From contig JALERU010000055.1 in assembly GCA_022764045.1 (NCBI GenBank), forward strand, positions 1 through 34,222: a stretch of 34,222 nucleotides of DNA, given 5' to 3'. The notes beneath the pieces are model-generated. The model worked only from the letters and a program-made list of their open reading frames with translations. It searched no databases and had not been told where the DNA came from. This DNA comes from Clostridiales bacterium. GTDB lineage: Bacteria > Bacillota > Clostridia > Oscillospirales > Oscillospiraceae. Both the position numbers and the translations under genes were made by a program. Below, piece after piece: positions 7,782 to 14,770 of the stretch; the first letter of the stretch is position 1; each line of letters starts with the position of its first letter.

Positions 7782-8249
7782 CAAAAAAGCCGGGGAGATC
7801 ACTCCCCAGCCTTTCCTCAATATCTGTTATATATCTGCCCTGGGGACAATGACGGCGGCCTGATCGCCCATGTCCGGGCTTTCGGAAAATTCCTCCAGGA
7901 ACACGGCTCCTTTGAGGAGCGCCAGAGCCCCGAAGCAGCCCGGGAAGAATCCGCTCAGGTCCTGGCCCTCGCAGATCTTCTGGAGCGGCACACCGAGGCC
8001 GGCCAGATCGCCAGCGTGACCTGGGCCCCATGGCTCACCGAAGCAGCCGCCCGGCAGCGGCAGGATGTCCGGGACATCTTTGACGCCGTGGCCATGCTCA
8101 CCGACGAGCAGTTGGAGAGCGCGATCTTTATGATTCCTCCCTCCGACAAGGATCGGGAGGACGTGGCCCGTTTCTTCCTCCAGGAGCTGTCTCGGCGGGA
8201 TGAATCCAAGGCACTGGAAACCTTCCGGCGATGGAGGGCAGCGGGGTAA
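7782..8249 (+). pseudogene. Remnant of a helical protein gene (5' part lost)
   Basis: The frame is open from a stop at 7779 to TAA 8247-8249 and encodes up to 155 residues. From about 7840 on the sequence looks like real protein: amphipathic, rich in Ala, Glu, Arg and Leu, with phrases such as FEERQSPEAAREESAQ and DVRDIFDAVAMLTDEQLE. No ATG lies in frame; the only usable start is GTG 8016, which lacks a ribosome site. I therefore read it as the 3' part of a gene whose beginning is lost. The family is not recognised. Neighbouring small phage-like genes suggest it belongs to an older prophage remnant. Confidence 0.4.
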
Positions 8250-8743
8250 CCCGCCACCCTGTTTCTAGGGGCCGGGGCAAGGAACCTCTTACACCCCGTT
8301 TCCTGCTTCTCTGGCACGCTCCATTTCTGGGGTGTCCCCCGGATACTCCTTCGCCCCTCCTCTGTCCTCCTGTGGCATCCTGCGAGGCGACAGAGGCACA
8401 TAATGGAAAACCACAGATCAGAACAGGACACAGAAGCCCGCCTGCTCCGGCTTTGCTTCCGACTCCGACGATAAGGGGGTAGGGGGATAATATTCGTTCT
8501 CTATCTTATTCTCTTTCTCTATCTCCCCCTCTTTCTCGTTTTCGGTCTCCTTTCTGTTTGCTTTCTGGTTGCTTCCGTTTTGTTTCCGGTTGCTTTTGAT
8601 TTGCTTGCAGTTTACTTACTGGTTACTTGCCGTTTACTTGTTGGTCACTTCCAAAAGACTGTACAAGAAGAAGACTGTACCCCGCCCAAATAGGGCAGGA
8701 ACAGAAGATGCAGCCAACGCCACATTTCCTACCAAATTTGTGG
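8250..8743. other. Gene-free stretch with pyrimidine-rich and iteron-like repeats
   Basis: No credible gene. From about 8490 the plus strand becomes strongly pyrimidine-rich. Between about 8555 and 8650 a degenerate unit of 10-12 bases, roughly GGTTACTTGCC / GTTTACTTGTT, is repeated about nine times. The word AAGACTGTAC follows twice (8655-8664 and 8671-8680). The spacing, close to one helical turn, is reminiscent of iterons or cooperative binding sites. Confidence 0.5.
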
Positions 8744-8749
8744 TATAAT
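8741..8749 (+). promoter_or_regulatory. Extended -10 promoter for the small two-gene operon
   Basis: TGG-TATAAT is an extended -10 box, 29 bases upstream of the start at 8778. No good -35 is seen, as is tolerated with the TGn extension. Confidence 0.5.
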
Positions 8750-8777
8750 GAACTGATTAGAAAGGAGGGCAACGCCC

Positions 8778-9011
8778 ATGATGAAATGTAATGTTGTAAA
8801 AAGTCTCTACCGCTTCCAGCTCTCTTCCCCCGACGGGAAAACCTGGACCGAGGCTATCCCCGCAGAATCTGAAGAAGCGGCCCGGCTTCGCTTGTATGGA
8901 CGGGCCAGGCTGTGTGACGTTACCGTCGGCCCCTGCCTGGGCACTTTCAAGCTGGAAGACCTTACCCCATCCGAGGCGAAAGCCCTTTTGAAGGAGGAGA
9001 CCCAGTCATGA
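8778..9011 (+). CDS. Hypothetical small protein (77 aa), phage-like context
   Basis: AAAGGAGGG precedes tandem ATG codons at 8778 and 8781. The product is a compact mixed alpha/beta protein with a central helix rich in Glu, Ala and Arg (ESEEAARLRLYGRARL) and an acidic end. No signal peptide, membrane segment or metal site is seen. Its stop overlaps the next gene's start as ATGA, so the two are translationally coupled. The family is not recognised. Confidence 0.65.
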   Translation: MMKCNVVKSLYRFQLSSPDGKTWTEAIPAESEEAARLRLYGRARLCDVTVGPCLGTFKLEDLTPSEAKALLKEETQS

Positions 9012-9307
9012 AAGCCATGAACAACAACCAGGAAATAAAGGCCCTTGCGGACAATCTCTGGGTCTACTTTGAGCCAAAGATCAAGGCAATGCTGTCCTCT
9101 GGCGTCAGCTTCTACCGGGCCCAGATTACCGCAGCAGCGGCCAACGACCGAATCACGGTCCAGCGGCCCTTCGACGATACGGAGATCTCCCTCCCCTATG
9201 TGAGTTCCGCTGCCGAGCTGCCGGTGGGGTCCCAGGTCACCGTTTTGGTGCTGGGCTCTTCCTCTAATGCCGTTGTGCTTGGGAATGGCACTCTGTCGAA
9301 CTTGTAA
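9008..9307 (+). CDS. Phage-like beta-barrel small protein (99 aa)
   Basis: It is coupled by ATGA overlap to the upstream gene. The N-terminal third is helical; the rest is a short beta-barrel pattern (FYRAQITAAAANDRITVQRP ... ELPVGSQVTVLVLG) ending in SNAVVLGNGTL. That ending recalls the terminal barrels of small tail or baseplate proteins of clostridial phages, but I cannot name the family. It may be a leftover of an older prophage. An 11-bp hairpin follows at 9313-9343. Confidence 0.6.
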   Translation: MKAMNNNQEIKALADNLWVYFEPKIKAMLSSGVSFYRAQITAAAANDRITVQRPFDDTEISLPYVSSAAELPVGSQVTVLVLGSSSNAVVLGNGTLSNL

Positions 9308-9312
9308 ATGGA

Positions 9313-9343
9313 TGTCCCCTGGTCTTTAAAAAACCAGGGGACA
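9313..9343 (+). terminator. Hairpin after the small operon
   Basis: The stem TGTCCCCTGGT / ACCAGGGGACA has 11 perfect pairs and an AT-rich loop, six bases after the stop codon. No T-run follows on the plus strand, so it may act as a 3' stabiliser or a weak terminator. The remaining sequence to 9612 is gene-free and turns strongly AT-rich from about 9478 to 9540. Confidence 0.5.
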
Positions 9344-9612
9344 CCTATCTTAGGGCCAAAACAAATCGCTATGAGAGGCAGTCCTTGCAAGGGCAACAGA
9401 ACACTCAGGGATAGTCGTCAACGACGGTGATAAAGGAAAATTCAAAAGCAACGTGAAGATCAGCGACTGCCTGACAAATTAAAATATTTTAATTTTATAT
9501 TTATTTTTAATATATAAATTATTCCATAAAATATATGTTAATATCTTGATTTTTGCATCTCTTTCGTTCATCATGTAAGTAGCCCCAAGAGAAAGAGAAT
9601 GGAGGATATACT

Positions 9613-10392
9613 ATGGCGCTTATCAAATGCCCCGAGTGCAGAAAAAAGATTAGCGATCGGTCCCTGGTTTGTGTTCACTGTGGGTTCCCACTTCCCTCTC
9701 TACAGGAGAAGTCACAAAACAACAATACCCAGAATCTACCAGCTGATGAGGATTTTGGATTTATATGGCAGCATACAAAAAATGCAATTGTTTGGCTATA
9801 TAATCATTTATTGTATCGCTTATTGGTGAACGCGGCTAAAGCTGAAAATAAGAGATCTTTTGCTGATACATTCGTTGCCTGTTATTTAATCACCTCCGTT
9901 ATCCTCGCAATTGTTGTGCTCAAGCTTTCTATACCAACTTGTCTCTTTTACCTAATATTGGAGTATACCTTATACAGGATCTACGAAATCACAATATATT
10001 CACTGAACACATTTTTTATTGCAGGATATCAAGAGAATGAGGATAGAAGTAAGCGGATGGCATCATCAAGAAGATCGCTTTTATTTCTTTTCTTCAATGT
10101 ATTTGAGTTAACAAATCTATTTATAGTTTTGGGCGCATTTTGGTGTTGGTTTAACCACATAGAATATTTTACCAATTCATATGCGGAATCCTTTATGAAT
10201 AATTTTTACTGTTTTTTAACATTTTCCCCTGAGGCTATAACGGAAGGTTATCCAATTCTTAAAAACATGGCATTTATTGAGGTCCTCTTTGGATTTATAT
10301 TTTTGTTAACAACAGCAAGCAGAATAGTGAGCAGTTTTAGACCATACGCTACGCTTGAGGACGAAAAATTGAATTCGGGTGATAAAAAATGA
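9613..10392 (+). CDS. Zinc-ribbon membrane protein (259 aa)
   Basis: The N-terminus carries a classic zinc ribbon: CPEC at residues 6-9 and CVHC at 20-23. A polar linker of about 25 residues follows, then four to five hydrophobic segments (for example YLITSVILAIVVLKL and LFGFIFLLTTASRIV), so the protein is an integral membrane protein with a cytosolic zinc finger. Proteins of this build are common in Firmicutes and mostly uncharacterised. GGAGG lies eight bases before the ATG. The gene is much more AT-rich than the flanking chromosome, which points to horizontal transfer. A terminator-like hairpin follows. Confidence 0.75.
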   Translation: MALIKCPECRKKISDRSLVCVHCGFPLPSLQEKSQNNNTQNLPADEDFGFIWQHTKNAIVWLYNHLLYRLLVNAAKAENKRSFADTFVACYLITSVILAIVVLKLSIPTCLFYLILEYTLYRIYEITIYSLNTFFIAGYQENEDRSKRMASSRRSLLFLFFNVFELTNLFIVLGAFWCWFNHIEYFTNSYAESFMNNFYCFLTFSPEAITEGYPILKNMAFIEVLFGFIFLLTTASRIVSSFRPYATLEDEKLNSGDKK

Positions 10393-10458
10393 AACAGAAT
10401 TTTCATTCTCGACAAGTAAGCGACTGCTTCAAAAGCAAAAAAAGCTAAGTAAAACGAG

Positions 10459-10495
10459 TCTCCCTCATCACTTTCCTGTTGAGGGAGATTTCTTC
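10459..10495 (+). terminator. Intrinsic terminator
   Basis: Stem TCTCCCTCA / TGAGGGAGA followed by TTTCTTC, about 70 bases after the zinc-ribbon gene and in front of the first RHH promoter. Confidence 0.6.
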
Positions 10496-10503
10496 AAAAA
10501 TCC

Positions 10504-10543
10504 TTGACTTTTCGTTGCTACATATTGCAATTCTTGTAGCTAC
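10504..10543 (+). promoter_or_regulatory. Promoter and operator of RHH gene 1
   Basis: A -35 TTGACT (10504-10509) is followed by GTTGCTAC (10514-10521) and GTAGCTAC (10536-10543). These half-sites are inverted with one mismatch and frame the expected -10 region. The same arrangement precedes the paralogous RHH gene at 11617. Confidence 0.55.
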
Positions 10544-10559
10544 AAAAAGAGGTGATGAA

Positions 10560-10736
10560 ATGTCGATAAAGACAGGCCGCCCCAAGAGCGATATGCCGAA
10601 AGACACTATGCTTAGAGTTCGTCTTGATCAAGAATATAAGGTCAAGCTGGATAAATGTGCTGAGAAATTAGGAATTTCTAAGAGCGATGTTGTGCGTTGG
10701 GGAATCGATTTAGTATACGGAAAGGCCGAAAAGTAA
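10560..10736 (+). CDS. Ribbon-helix-helix DNA-binding protein 1 (58 aa)
   Basis: The product fits the MetJ/Arc/CopG fold: a basic N-terminal tip with a GRP motif, a beta strand (TMLRVRLD, residues about 17-24), helix 1 (EYKVKLDKCAEKLG) and helix 2 starting with SKSDVVRWGI. Such proteins bind DNA as dimers through the paired strands, usually as autorepressors, antitoxins or plasmid copy regulators. GAGGTGAT lies just before the start. No toxin gene follows, so an antitoxin role is unsupported. It is a paralogue of the protein at 11617-11793, of identical length. Confidence 0.8.
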   Translation: MSIKTGRPKSDMPKDTMLRVRLDQEYKVKLDKCAEKLGISKSDVVRWGIDLVYGKAEK

Positions 10737-10862
10737 AGAGCGTCCGCCTCTCCTTCCACAGAAACAGCGAACGCTTAAACCCCAGAGGTCTCCCACTAGA
10801 TAAACCCATTCTATCACAGTCGGAAACCTCTATCAAGTAAAAATCGATAAGAGTGATTTGAA

Positions 10863-10934
10863 ATGAAAAACCAATACTATGATTCCATCTACGAAAGGGT
10901 AGCAAAGCGCAAAGAGCTCACTCTCTCGGAGTGA
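10863..10934 (+). CDS. Possible 23-codon ORF ending in a hairpin
   Basis: ATG 10863 follows the words AAGAGTGATTTGAA, closely matching AAGGAGTAATTTGAA before the 63-aa gene at 11921. Both lie 126-127 bases after an RHH gene. The frame encodes MKNQYYDSIYERVAKRKELT and three more residues, then stops inside the hairpin at 10910-10942. It could be a decayed copy of the second small gene or a leader peptide. Evidence is positional only. Confidence 0.3.
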   Translation: MKNQYYDSIYERVAKRKELTLSE

Positions 10935-10942
10935 GCTCTTTG
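10910..10942. terminator. 14-bp hairpin between convergent genes
   Basis: CAAAGAGCTCACTC / GAGTGAGCTCTTTG is a perfect 14-bp stem with loop TCTCG. It lies just beyond the end of the minus-strand lipoprotein gene and at the end of the rightward RHH unit, so it may terminate either. T-runs are weak on both sides. Confidence 0.5.
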
Positions 10943-10967
10943 TAAGAACAAACAGTCTATCGGAATA

Positions 10968-11477
10968 TCATCCAAAACATATTGCATCAATGCTCTTTGC
11001 GATCGTGTTAATCTCAAAATGGTCATTTCCATTTTCGTCAGGGCTTCCGAGATCATACCAATAGGAATCTACCGTAATCGATGCTACCTGCGACAAATCA
11101 ACGTCGCTCTGACTTAAAAAGTTTCCTTGAGTGAAAGAAGTGTGCGGATAAACACCTCCGTTATACTGCACCAGCCGGTCAAGATACAAGACATTATTAT
11201 CCTTGTCTCTATAGGCAATATCCATAGAAACCAGTTTTAAGGAAAGGTCACTATTATTTGTTACCTTGATTTTTGTTGTAAAGTATCCGTCTCCCCTGTC
11301 TTCCGTATCCAAAGCCTCAAAGGTCAAAATGTCACACTCATCAAACGAATAGTTTGCATCCTGGGTAGATTGGCCCTCCTCCACAGAATTTTGCTGAGGT
11401 TCGTTTGTTGTGCTTTGACAGCTGCACAAAGAGCACACCAGCACAAACGCGCAAATAGCAAGAAAGATTCTTTTCAT
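10968..11477 (-). CDS. Lipoprotein with an immunoglobulin-like C-terminal domain (169 aa)
   Basis: The start ATG 11477 has AAGGAGG upstream. The N-terminus is a lipoprotein signal (MKRIFLAICAFVLVCSLCSC), with the lipobox ending at Cys20, so the mature protein is tethered outside the membrane. A Ser/Gln/Asn-rich linker follows, then a domain of about 120 residues with a beta pattern (YFTTKIKVTNNSDLSLKLVS), resembling the FxxxY/DUF-type sandwiches found in many Firmicute surface lipoproteins. It sits opposite in strand between the two RHH modules, as if inserted. AT-rich composition suggests transfer. Function is unknown. Confidence 0.75.
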   Translation of the reverse strand: MKRIFLAICAFVLVCSLCSCQSTTNEPQQNSVEEGQSTQDANYSFDECDILTFEALDTEDRGDGYFTTKIKVTNNSDLSLKLVSMDIAYRDKDNNVLYLDRLVQYNGGVYPHTSFTQGNFLSQSDVDLSQVASITVDSYWYDLGSPDENGNDHFEINTIAKSIDAICFG

Positions 11478-11558
11478 TGAAATTTCCTCCTTTTTCAATT
11501 ATTATACATGGCTGCCATAAGGTAAGCAATCTATTTCCAAAATATTTCTTAAAAACAC

Positions 11559-11601
11559 TTGACCTTTGTTGCTACTAATGTTATTCTACTTTTGTAGCAA
11601 C
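11559..11601 (+). promoter_or_regulatory. Promoter and operator of RHH gene 2
   Basis: A -35 TTGACC (11559-11564), 17-base spacer and -10 TATTCT (11582-11587). A perfect inverted repeat, GTTGCTAC (11568-11575) and GTAGCAAC (11594-11601), straddles the -10, so a bound protein would block polymerase. The half-site matches that before RHH gene 1; autoregulation is the simple inference. Confidence 0.6.
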
Positions 11602-11616
11602 GAAACAGGAGGAACT

Positions 11617-11793
11617 ATGGCTACCAAAAAAATGGGCCGCCCCACTGAAAGCCCTAAGGACTACATGTTACGGGTTCGCATGGACGCCGAGACATTACGC
11701 AAGCTCGACGAATGTTGTAAGGTTGAAGGCCTATCCCGTTCAGAAGTGGTTCGACAAGGAATCCAGGATCGGTACGGCAAAATCAAAAAGTAA
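11617..11793 (+). CDS. Ribbon-helix-helix DNA-binding protein 2 (58 aa)
   Basis: It is the same size as RHH protein 1 and shares the pattern GRP...PKDxMLRVRxD...KLDxC...GxSxSxVVRxGI...YGKxxK. The strand YMLRVRMD and the helices TLRKLDECCKVEG and SRSEVVRQGIQ match the fold. AGGAGG lies five bases before the ATG. It lies upstream of the 63-aa gene and the integrase on the same strand, so it may control integrase expression. That role is inference; no partner toxin is visible. Confidence 0.82.
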   Translation: MATKKMGRPTESPKDYMLRVRMDAETLRKLDECCKVEGLSRSEVVRQGIQDRYGKIKK

Positions 11794-11883
11794 GACAGCC
11801 AGGTCCAACCTACCAAGTTACCCCTGACTGCCTTATAAACCCAAAACCAAAAAGGCTTTCGGCAAATCTATTATGCACGAAAT

Positions 11884-11911
11884 CCTTTTAGTTTGCAAGC
11901 ACTAAAAGGAG
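11884..11911 (+). promoter_or_regulatory. Hairpin sequestering the ribosome binding site
   Basis: CCTTTTAGT (11884-11892) pairs perfectly with ACTAAAAGG (11901-11909) around an 8-base loop, and the Shine-Dalgarno AAGGAG (11906-11911) for the 63-aa gene overlaps the 3' arm. In RNA the hairpin would hide the ribosome site and so limit translation of the integrase operon. Confidence 0.45.
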
Positions 11912-11920
11912 TAATTTGAA

Positions 11921-12112
11921 ATGGAACAATCTAACGCACTGTACGAAAACCTGAGCGCAACTCTCGATTGCATAGGATATGCAGCAGAGTCCGTCACCAA
12001 ACTCCATGTGATCGCCCAGGACCCCAAGCTCCGGGAGATCTTCTATGGCATCGTCCAGTCCGAACGAGCCAAGCGAATCTGCACAACCTGGGAAACCAGA
12101 AAGGGGGGATAA
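11921..12112 (+). CDS. Small helical protein upstream of the integrase (63 aa)
   Basis: AAGGAG precedes the ATG by nine bases. The product is predicted all-helical with no metal motif or membrane segment (ALYENLSATLDCIGYAAESV ... QSERAKRICTTWETRKGG). The stop lies two bases before the integrase GTG, so the genes are translationally coupled. Its position, between an RHH regulator and an integrase, is that of excisionase or accessory genes in integrative elements, but it has no recognisable winged helix. Function is unknown. Confidence 0.65.
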   Translation: MEQSNALYENLSATLDCIGYAAESVTKLHVIAQDPKLREIFYGIVQSERAKRICTTWETRKGG

Positions 12113-12114
12113 CC

Positions 12115-13158
12115 GTGGCAAGAACCTCCGCTGCTATGCAGAAATACCTCCGGGCCACCACATCCTACCTTCGGAACCTGGAGAACACCGGTGCCTCCGC
12201 CGCCACCGTCACAAACTATGCCCGCCGCCTGGAGCTCTTCCGGCAGTTCTGGGCCGAGCGCAGCCAGCAGGACCACCAGCTGATCCAGGACCCCGGCTTT
12301 ACCGATATCCAGGCCTGGCGGGATGCCCTTATCGACTCTGATCGGAAAGCCTCCACTGTGCGCCAGTACCTGAAGGAGCTGGGGATGTTCTTCGAGTGGG
12401 CCTCCGACCCCAGCATGGGCGAGTGCCGGTTCTATGAGAGCAACCCCGTCTCCCGCCGGCTGGTCCCAGACACCCGGAAGTTGGACCGGCGGCCCTACGA
12501 CATTCTCTTAACCGACGATGAGGTGATGGCCTTGTGGCGGAATAATCCGCCGGCGGGACGCAAGCGCCCGGAGTTCTGGCCCCGGAATTACGCCATCGTC
12601 ATCCTGCTCCTCACCACGGAGATCCGCAACGCCGAGCTGCTTTCCCTCCGGCTGTCAGACCTGGACTTTGAGAACGGGGAGCTGACCGTGGAGCGAGGCA
12701 AGGGCGGGAAGTTCCGGGTGGTGGAGTTCCCCGCCATCGCCCAGACCGCCGTTCGCTTCTATCTCTCGTCCGGCCTGCGGCCCCAGGCGCTCTCCCAGGA
12801 CGATCTCCTGTTTGGGACCCAGGGTGAGCCCAAAGGCCGTCAGGGGCAGCCCAGCGGCTTCTGGAAGCGCGGCACCTCCCAGTGGCTTTCCTCTGTGGTG
12901 GAGCGCCATGTGAAAGCCGTCACCGGCGTGGCAAACATCCGCACCCATGATCTCCGCCACGTAGGCGCCCGGCTGGACCTCAACAACGGGATGCCCATCG
13001 AGGAGCTGCAGAGCAAACTGGGCCACGAGAGCATGTCCACCACCCAGATCTATTCCGGCAAGCTGGTTGCCCGCCGCTCCCGTGCCAAGGCCAAGGCGGT
13101 CTACCAGGAGTGCAGCCGGCAGGCAGAACGAAATGCCGAAATCCTTCTTATACGTTAA
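12115..13158 (+). CDS. Tyrosine recombinase / phage-type integrase (347 aa)
   Basis: It catalyses site-specific strand exchange between attachment sites. Layout: N-terminal SAM-like core-binding domain (about 1-115, YLRNLENTGASAATVTNYAR) and a C-terminal catalytic domain. Catalytic residues are visible: Arg in TTEIRNAELLSL, Lys in RGKGGKFRVVEF, HxxR in THDLRHVGA, a later His in LGHESMSTT, and the tyrosine in TQIYSG. The start GTG 12115 is preceded by AAGGGGGG; the longer open frame reads through an upstream gene. No attachment repeat could be located, because the far end of the element lies outside the window. It reads away from the phage late genes. Confidence 0.92.
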   Translation: MARTSAAMQKYLRATTSYLRNLENTGASAATVTNYARRLELFRQFWAERSQQDHQLIQDPGFTDIQAWRDALIDSDRKASTVRQYLKELGMFFEWASDPSMGECRFYESNPVSRRLVPDTRKLDRRPYDILLTDDEVMALWRNNPPAGRKRPEFWPRNYAIVILLLTTEIRNAELLSLRLSDLDFENGELTVERGKGGKFRVVEFPAIAQTAVRFYLSSGLRPQALSQDDLLFGTQGEPKGRQGQPSGFWKRGTSQWLSSVVERHVKAVTGVANIRTHDLRHVGARLDLNNGMPIEELQSKLGHESMSTTQIYSGKLVARRSRAKAKAVYQECSRQAERNAEILLIR

Positions 13159-13364
13159 ACGTGTTACTATTGAATAAATATCTTCGCCATATAATCGGAG
13201 TAGAGAACCAGTGAAATCCTTGGTTTCAACCCAATGTGGTGCTGAATCACACACGCAAAAGAGAGTGTCGCCAATCTATTTTATGAGAAAGTTTGGAGAA
13301 TTCAACAATAGTAAAATTTGTACGTTAATGGTATGGTAACGGTATACTGGAGGTTATTATAATA

Positions 13365-14465
13365 ATGGCACTGAAAATGGACGAAAATACTTTTTTGAAC
13401 TTTTATGCAGATACAATGCAGGGATATTCCAAGGCATTTCGACGTTATACCTTGCGCATAATGGAAGAAAAAGAATTTGCTAGCTTTGACGCTCAATTAA
13501 AACTACCCACCGAAAAAAGCATTCCCTTTCTCGAAAAAGATTCGGCGATTTCTATTACAACAACGGATATCAAATTTTCCTCATTCTATGAGTATTTGGA
13601 ATTTATAAAACTCTACAAATACTCAGTTCCCTTTTTCTATGAGATCCCAAATAACAAGGAACTCAAAGCAATTTTGGACGAAAAAGGTTACAAATTATTC
13701 GACCTAAAAGAATTTCATCCAGACTTTATGCTTGGAACTGTAATTGGTGAAGAGTCTCCAATCTATTTTCCTGATGGAGACGAAACATATATAAAATTCG
13801 TTTTGCAAAAATCCTATATTAATCCTGACAGTGAAACCGTAAATTACCGTTTTCCAATTATAATATATATTAATATTGAAAAGTGTTTTTTAGAAATTCG
13901 TTATGATTCAACAAGGTATGATCCGGGTTTTTCCATAGACTCCTATAGCCGTTTAGTCTTTGATTGCATAGACTGGTTGAAAAATCAATTAGGTTTGAAG
14001 TTATTTATATGTGACCATAAAGATATGATTTCCATCGTCAAAGAGAATTCTGACGGAAGTGTGAAGATTTACAAACAAATGATGCAGCTTAGTTCTGGTG
14101 GTTCTGCAGAGTTAACCGCCTCAGAACAAGAAGATTATGTTCTTCCCTTTATCGGCGAACTCCGAGAGCTCATTGACGAAAATGAGGAAATATTCAATAG
14201 ATGTAAAGATTCTAGGAATCTTTTGCTACAGTACCTTGATGATAAAGAGGCAACAGCAAGCTACCCATACATTTACATAAAGTGGGTAAAACCTGTTGAG
14301 TCTGAAAGTTACACTGTAAAAGTGATTTTCGACTACTTTAATACAAAGTACACCTTAATGCAACATATTTCAGGGCAATGCAAAGACTTAGGAAAGGAGC
14401 GCATGAACAATGCAATCAAATATCTTTGTGAGAGTGCTTCCTTTACTAAGGGAGATGAAATCTAA
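13365..14465 (+). CDS. Putative defence-cassette gene A, unknown protein (366 aa)
   Basis: GGAGG lies 11 bases before the ATG. The product is acidic, soluble and AT-rich in coding, with no signal or membrane segment. The N-terminal half mixes helices and strands. The middle has a beta-rich stretch (YRFPIIIYINIEKCFLEIRY), and the last third is helical with a strand pair near YPYIYIKWVKP. I recognise no family or catalytic motif. It heads a tight cassette with a DNA-binding zinc protein and a PD-(D/E)XK nuclease next to an integrase and a prophage, the usual setting of anti-phage systems. A sensor or effector-regulator role is inference. Confidence 0.7.
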   Translation: MALKMDENTFLNFYADTMQGYSKAFRRYTLRIMEEKEFASFDAQLKLPTEKSIPFLEKDSAISITTTDIKFSSFYEYLEFIKLYKYSVPFFYEIPNNKELKAILDEKGYKLFDLKEFHPDFMLGTVIGEESPIYFPDGDETYIKFVLQKSYINPDSETVNYRFPIIIYINIEKCFLEIRYDSTRYDPGFSIDSYSRLVFDCIDWLKNQLGLKLFICDHKDMISIVKENSDGSVKIYKQMMQLSSGGSAELTASEQEDYVLPFIGELRELIDENEEIFNRCKDSRNLLLQYLDDKEATASYPYIYIKWVKPVESESYTVKVIFDYFNTKYTLMQHISGQCKDLGKERMNNAIKYLCESASFTKGDEI

Positions 14466-14769
14466 TCTTGACCTAGCAGCATTAGAAACTTTCTTGGACC
14501 GCTACCATAAAGGGGAATGGATTTATCCTTCGGCTATGCATCGCAAATTGAATCTAAGTATTCAAGAAGTATATAAAATACTAGAAGCAGGAGTAACTGC
14601 GGGCGTTCTAGAACAGAACCTTGAAATATACTGTCCGAAATGCCAGCGTTTTATAGGCGTTCGTTATAAAACCTTGTACGATATTCCTGATGAAGTTTAT
14701 TGTGTGCACTGTGACTTTGAAATAGAGCATCCCTTAAAACATGCTATTATAATATATAGAGTGCTTTAA
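14410..14769 (+). CDS. Putative defence-cassette gene B: winged-helix and zinc-ribbon protein (119 aa)
   Basis: It overlaps gene A by 56 bases if started at ATG 14410, which has AAAGGAG ten bases upstream. A second in-frame ATG at 14455 would overlap by 11 bases. The first part looks like a winged helix (LETFLDRYHKGEWIYPSAMH, then LNLSIQEVYKILEAGVTAGV). The second part is a zinc ribbon with CPKC at 75-78 and CVHC at 98-101. Together these suggest a small nucleic-acid-binding adaptor. The stop lies one base before gene C. The family is not recognised. Confidence 0.7.
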   Translation: MQSNIFVRVLPLLREMKSNLDLAALETFLDRYHKGEWIYPSAMHRKLNLSIQEVYKILEAGVTAGVLEQNLEIYCPKCQRFIGVRYKTLYDIPDEVYCVHCDFEIEHPLKHAIIIYRVL

Positions 14770-14770
14770 T

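Noticed and set aside
7540..8031. Minus-strand frame of 163 codons
   Set aside because: Arg/Gly/Pro-rich shadow of the plus-strand gene remnant; no ribosome site.
13318..13348. TTGTAC / TATACT pair in front of the 366-aa gene as a promoter
   Set aside because: The spacer is 19 bases, and transcription would start downstream of the GGAGG ribosome site at 13349-13353, leaving the message without it.
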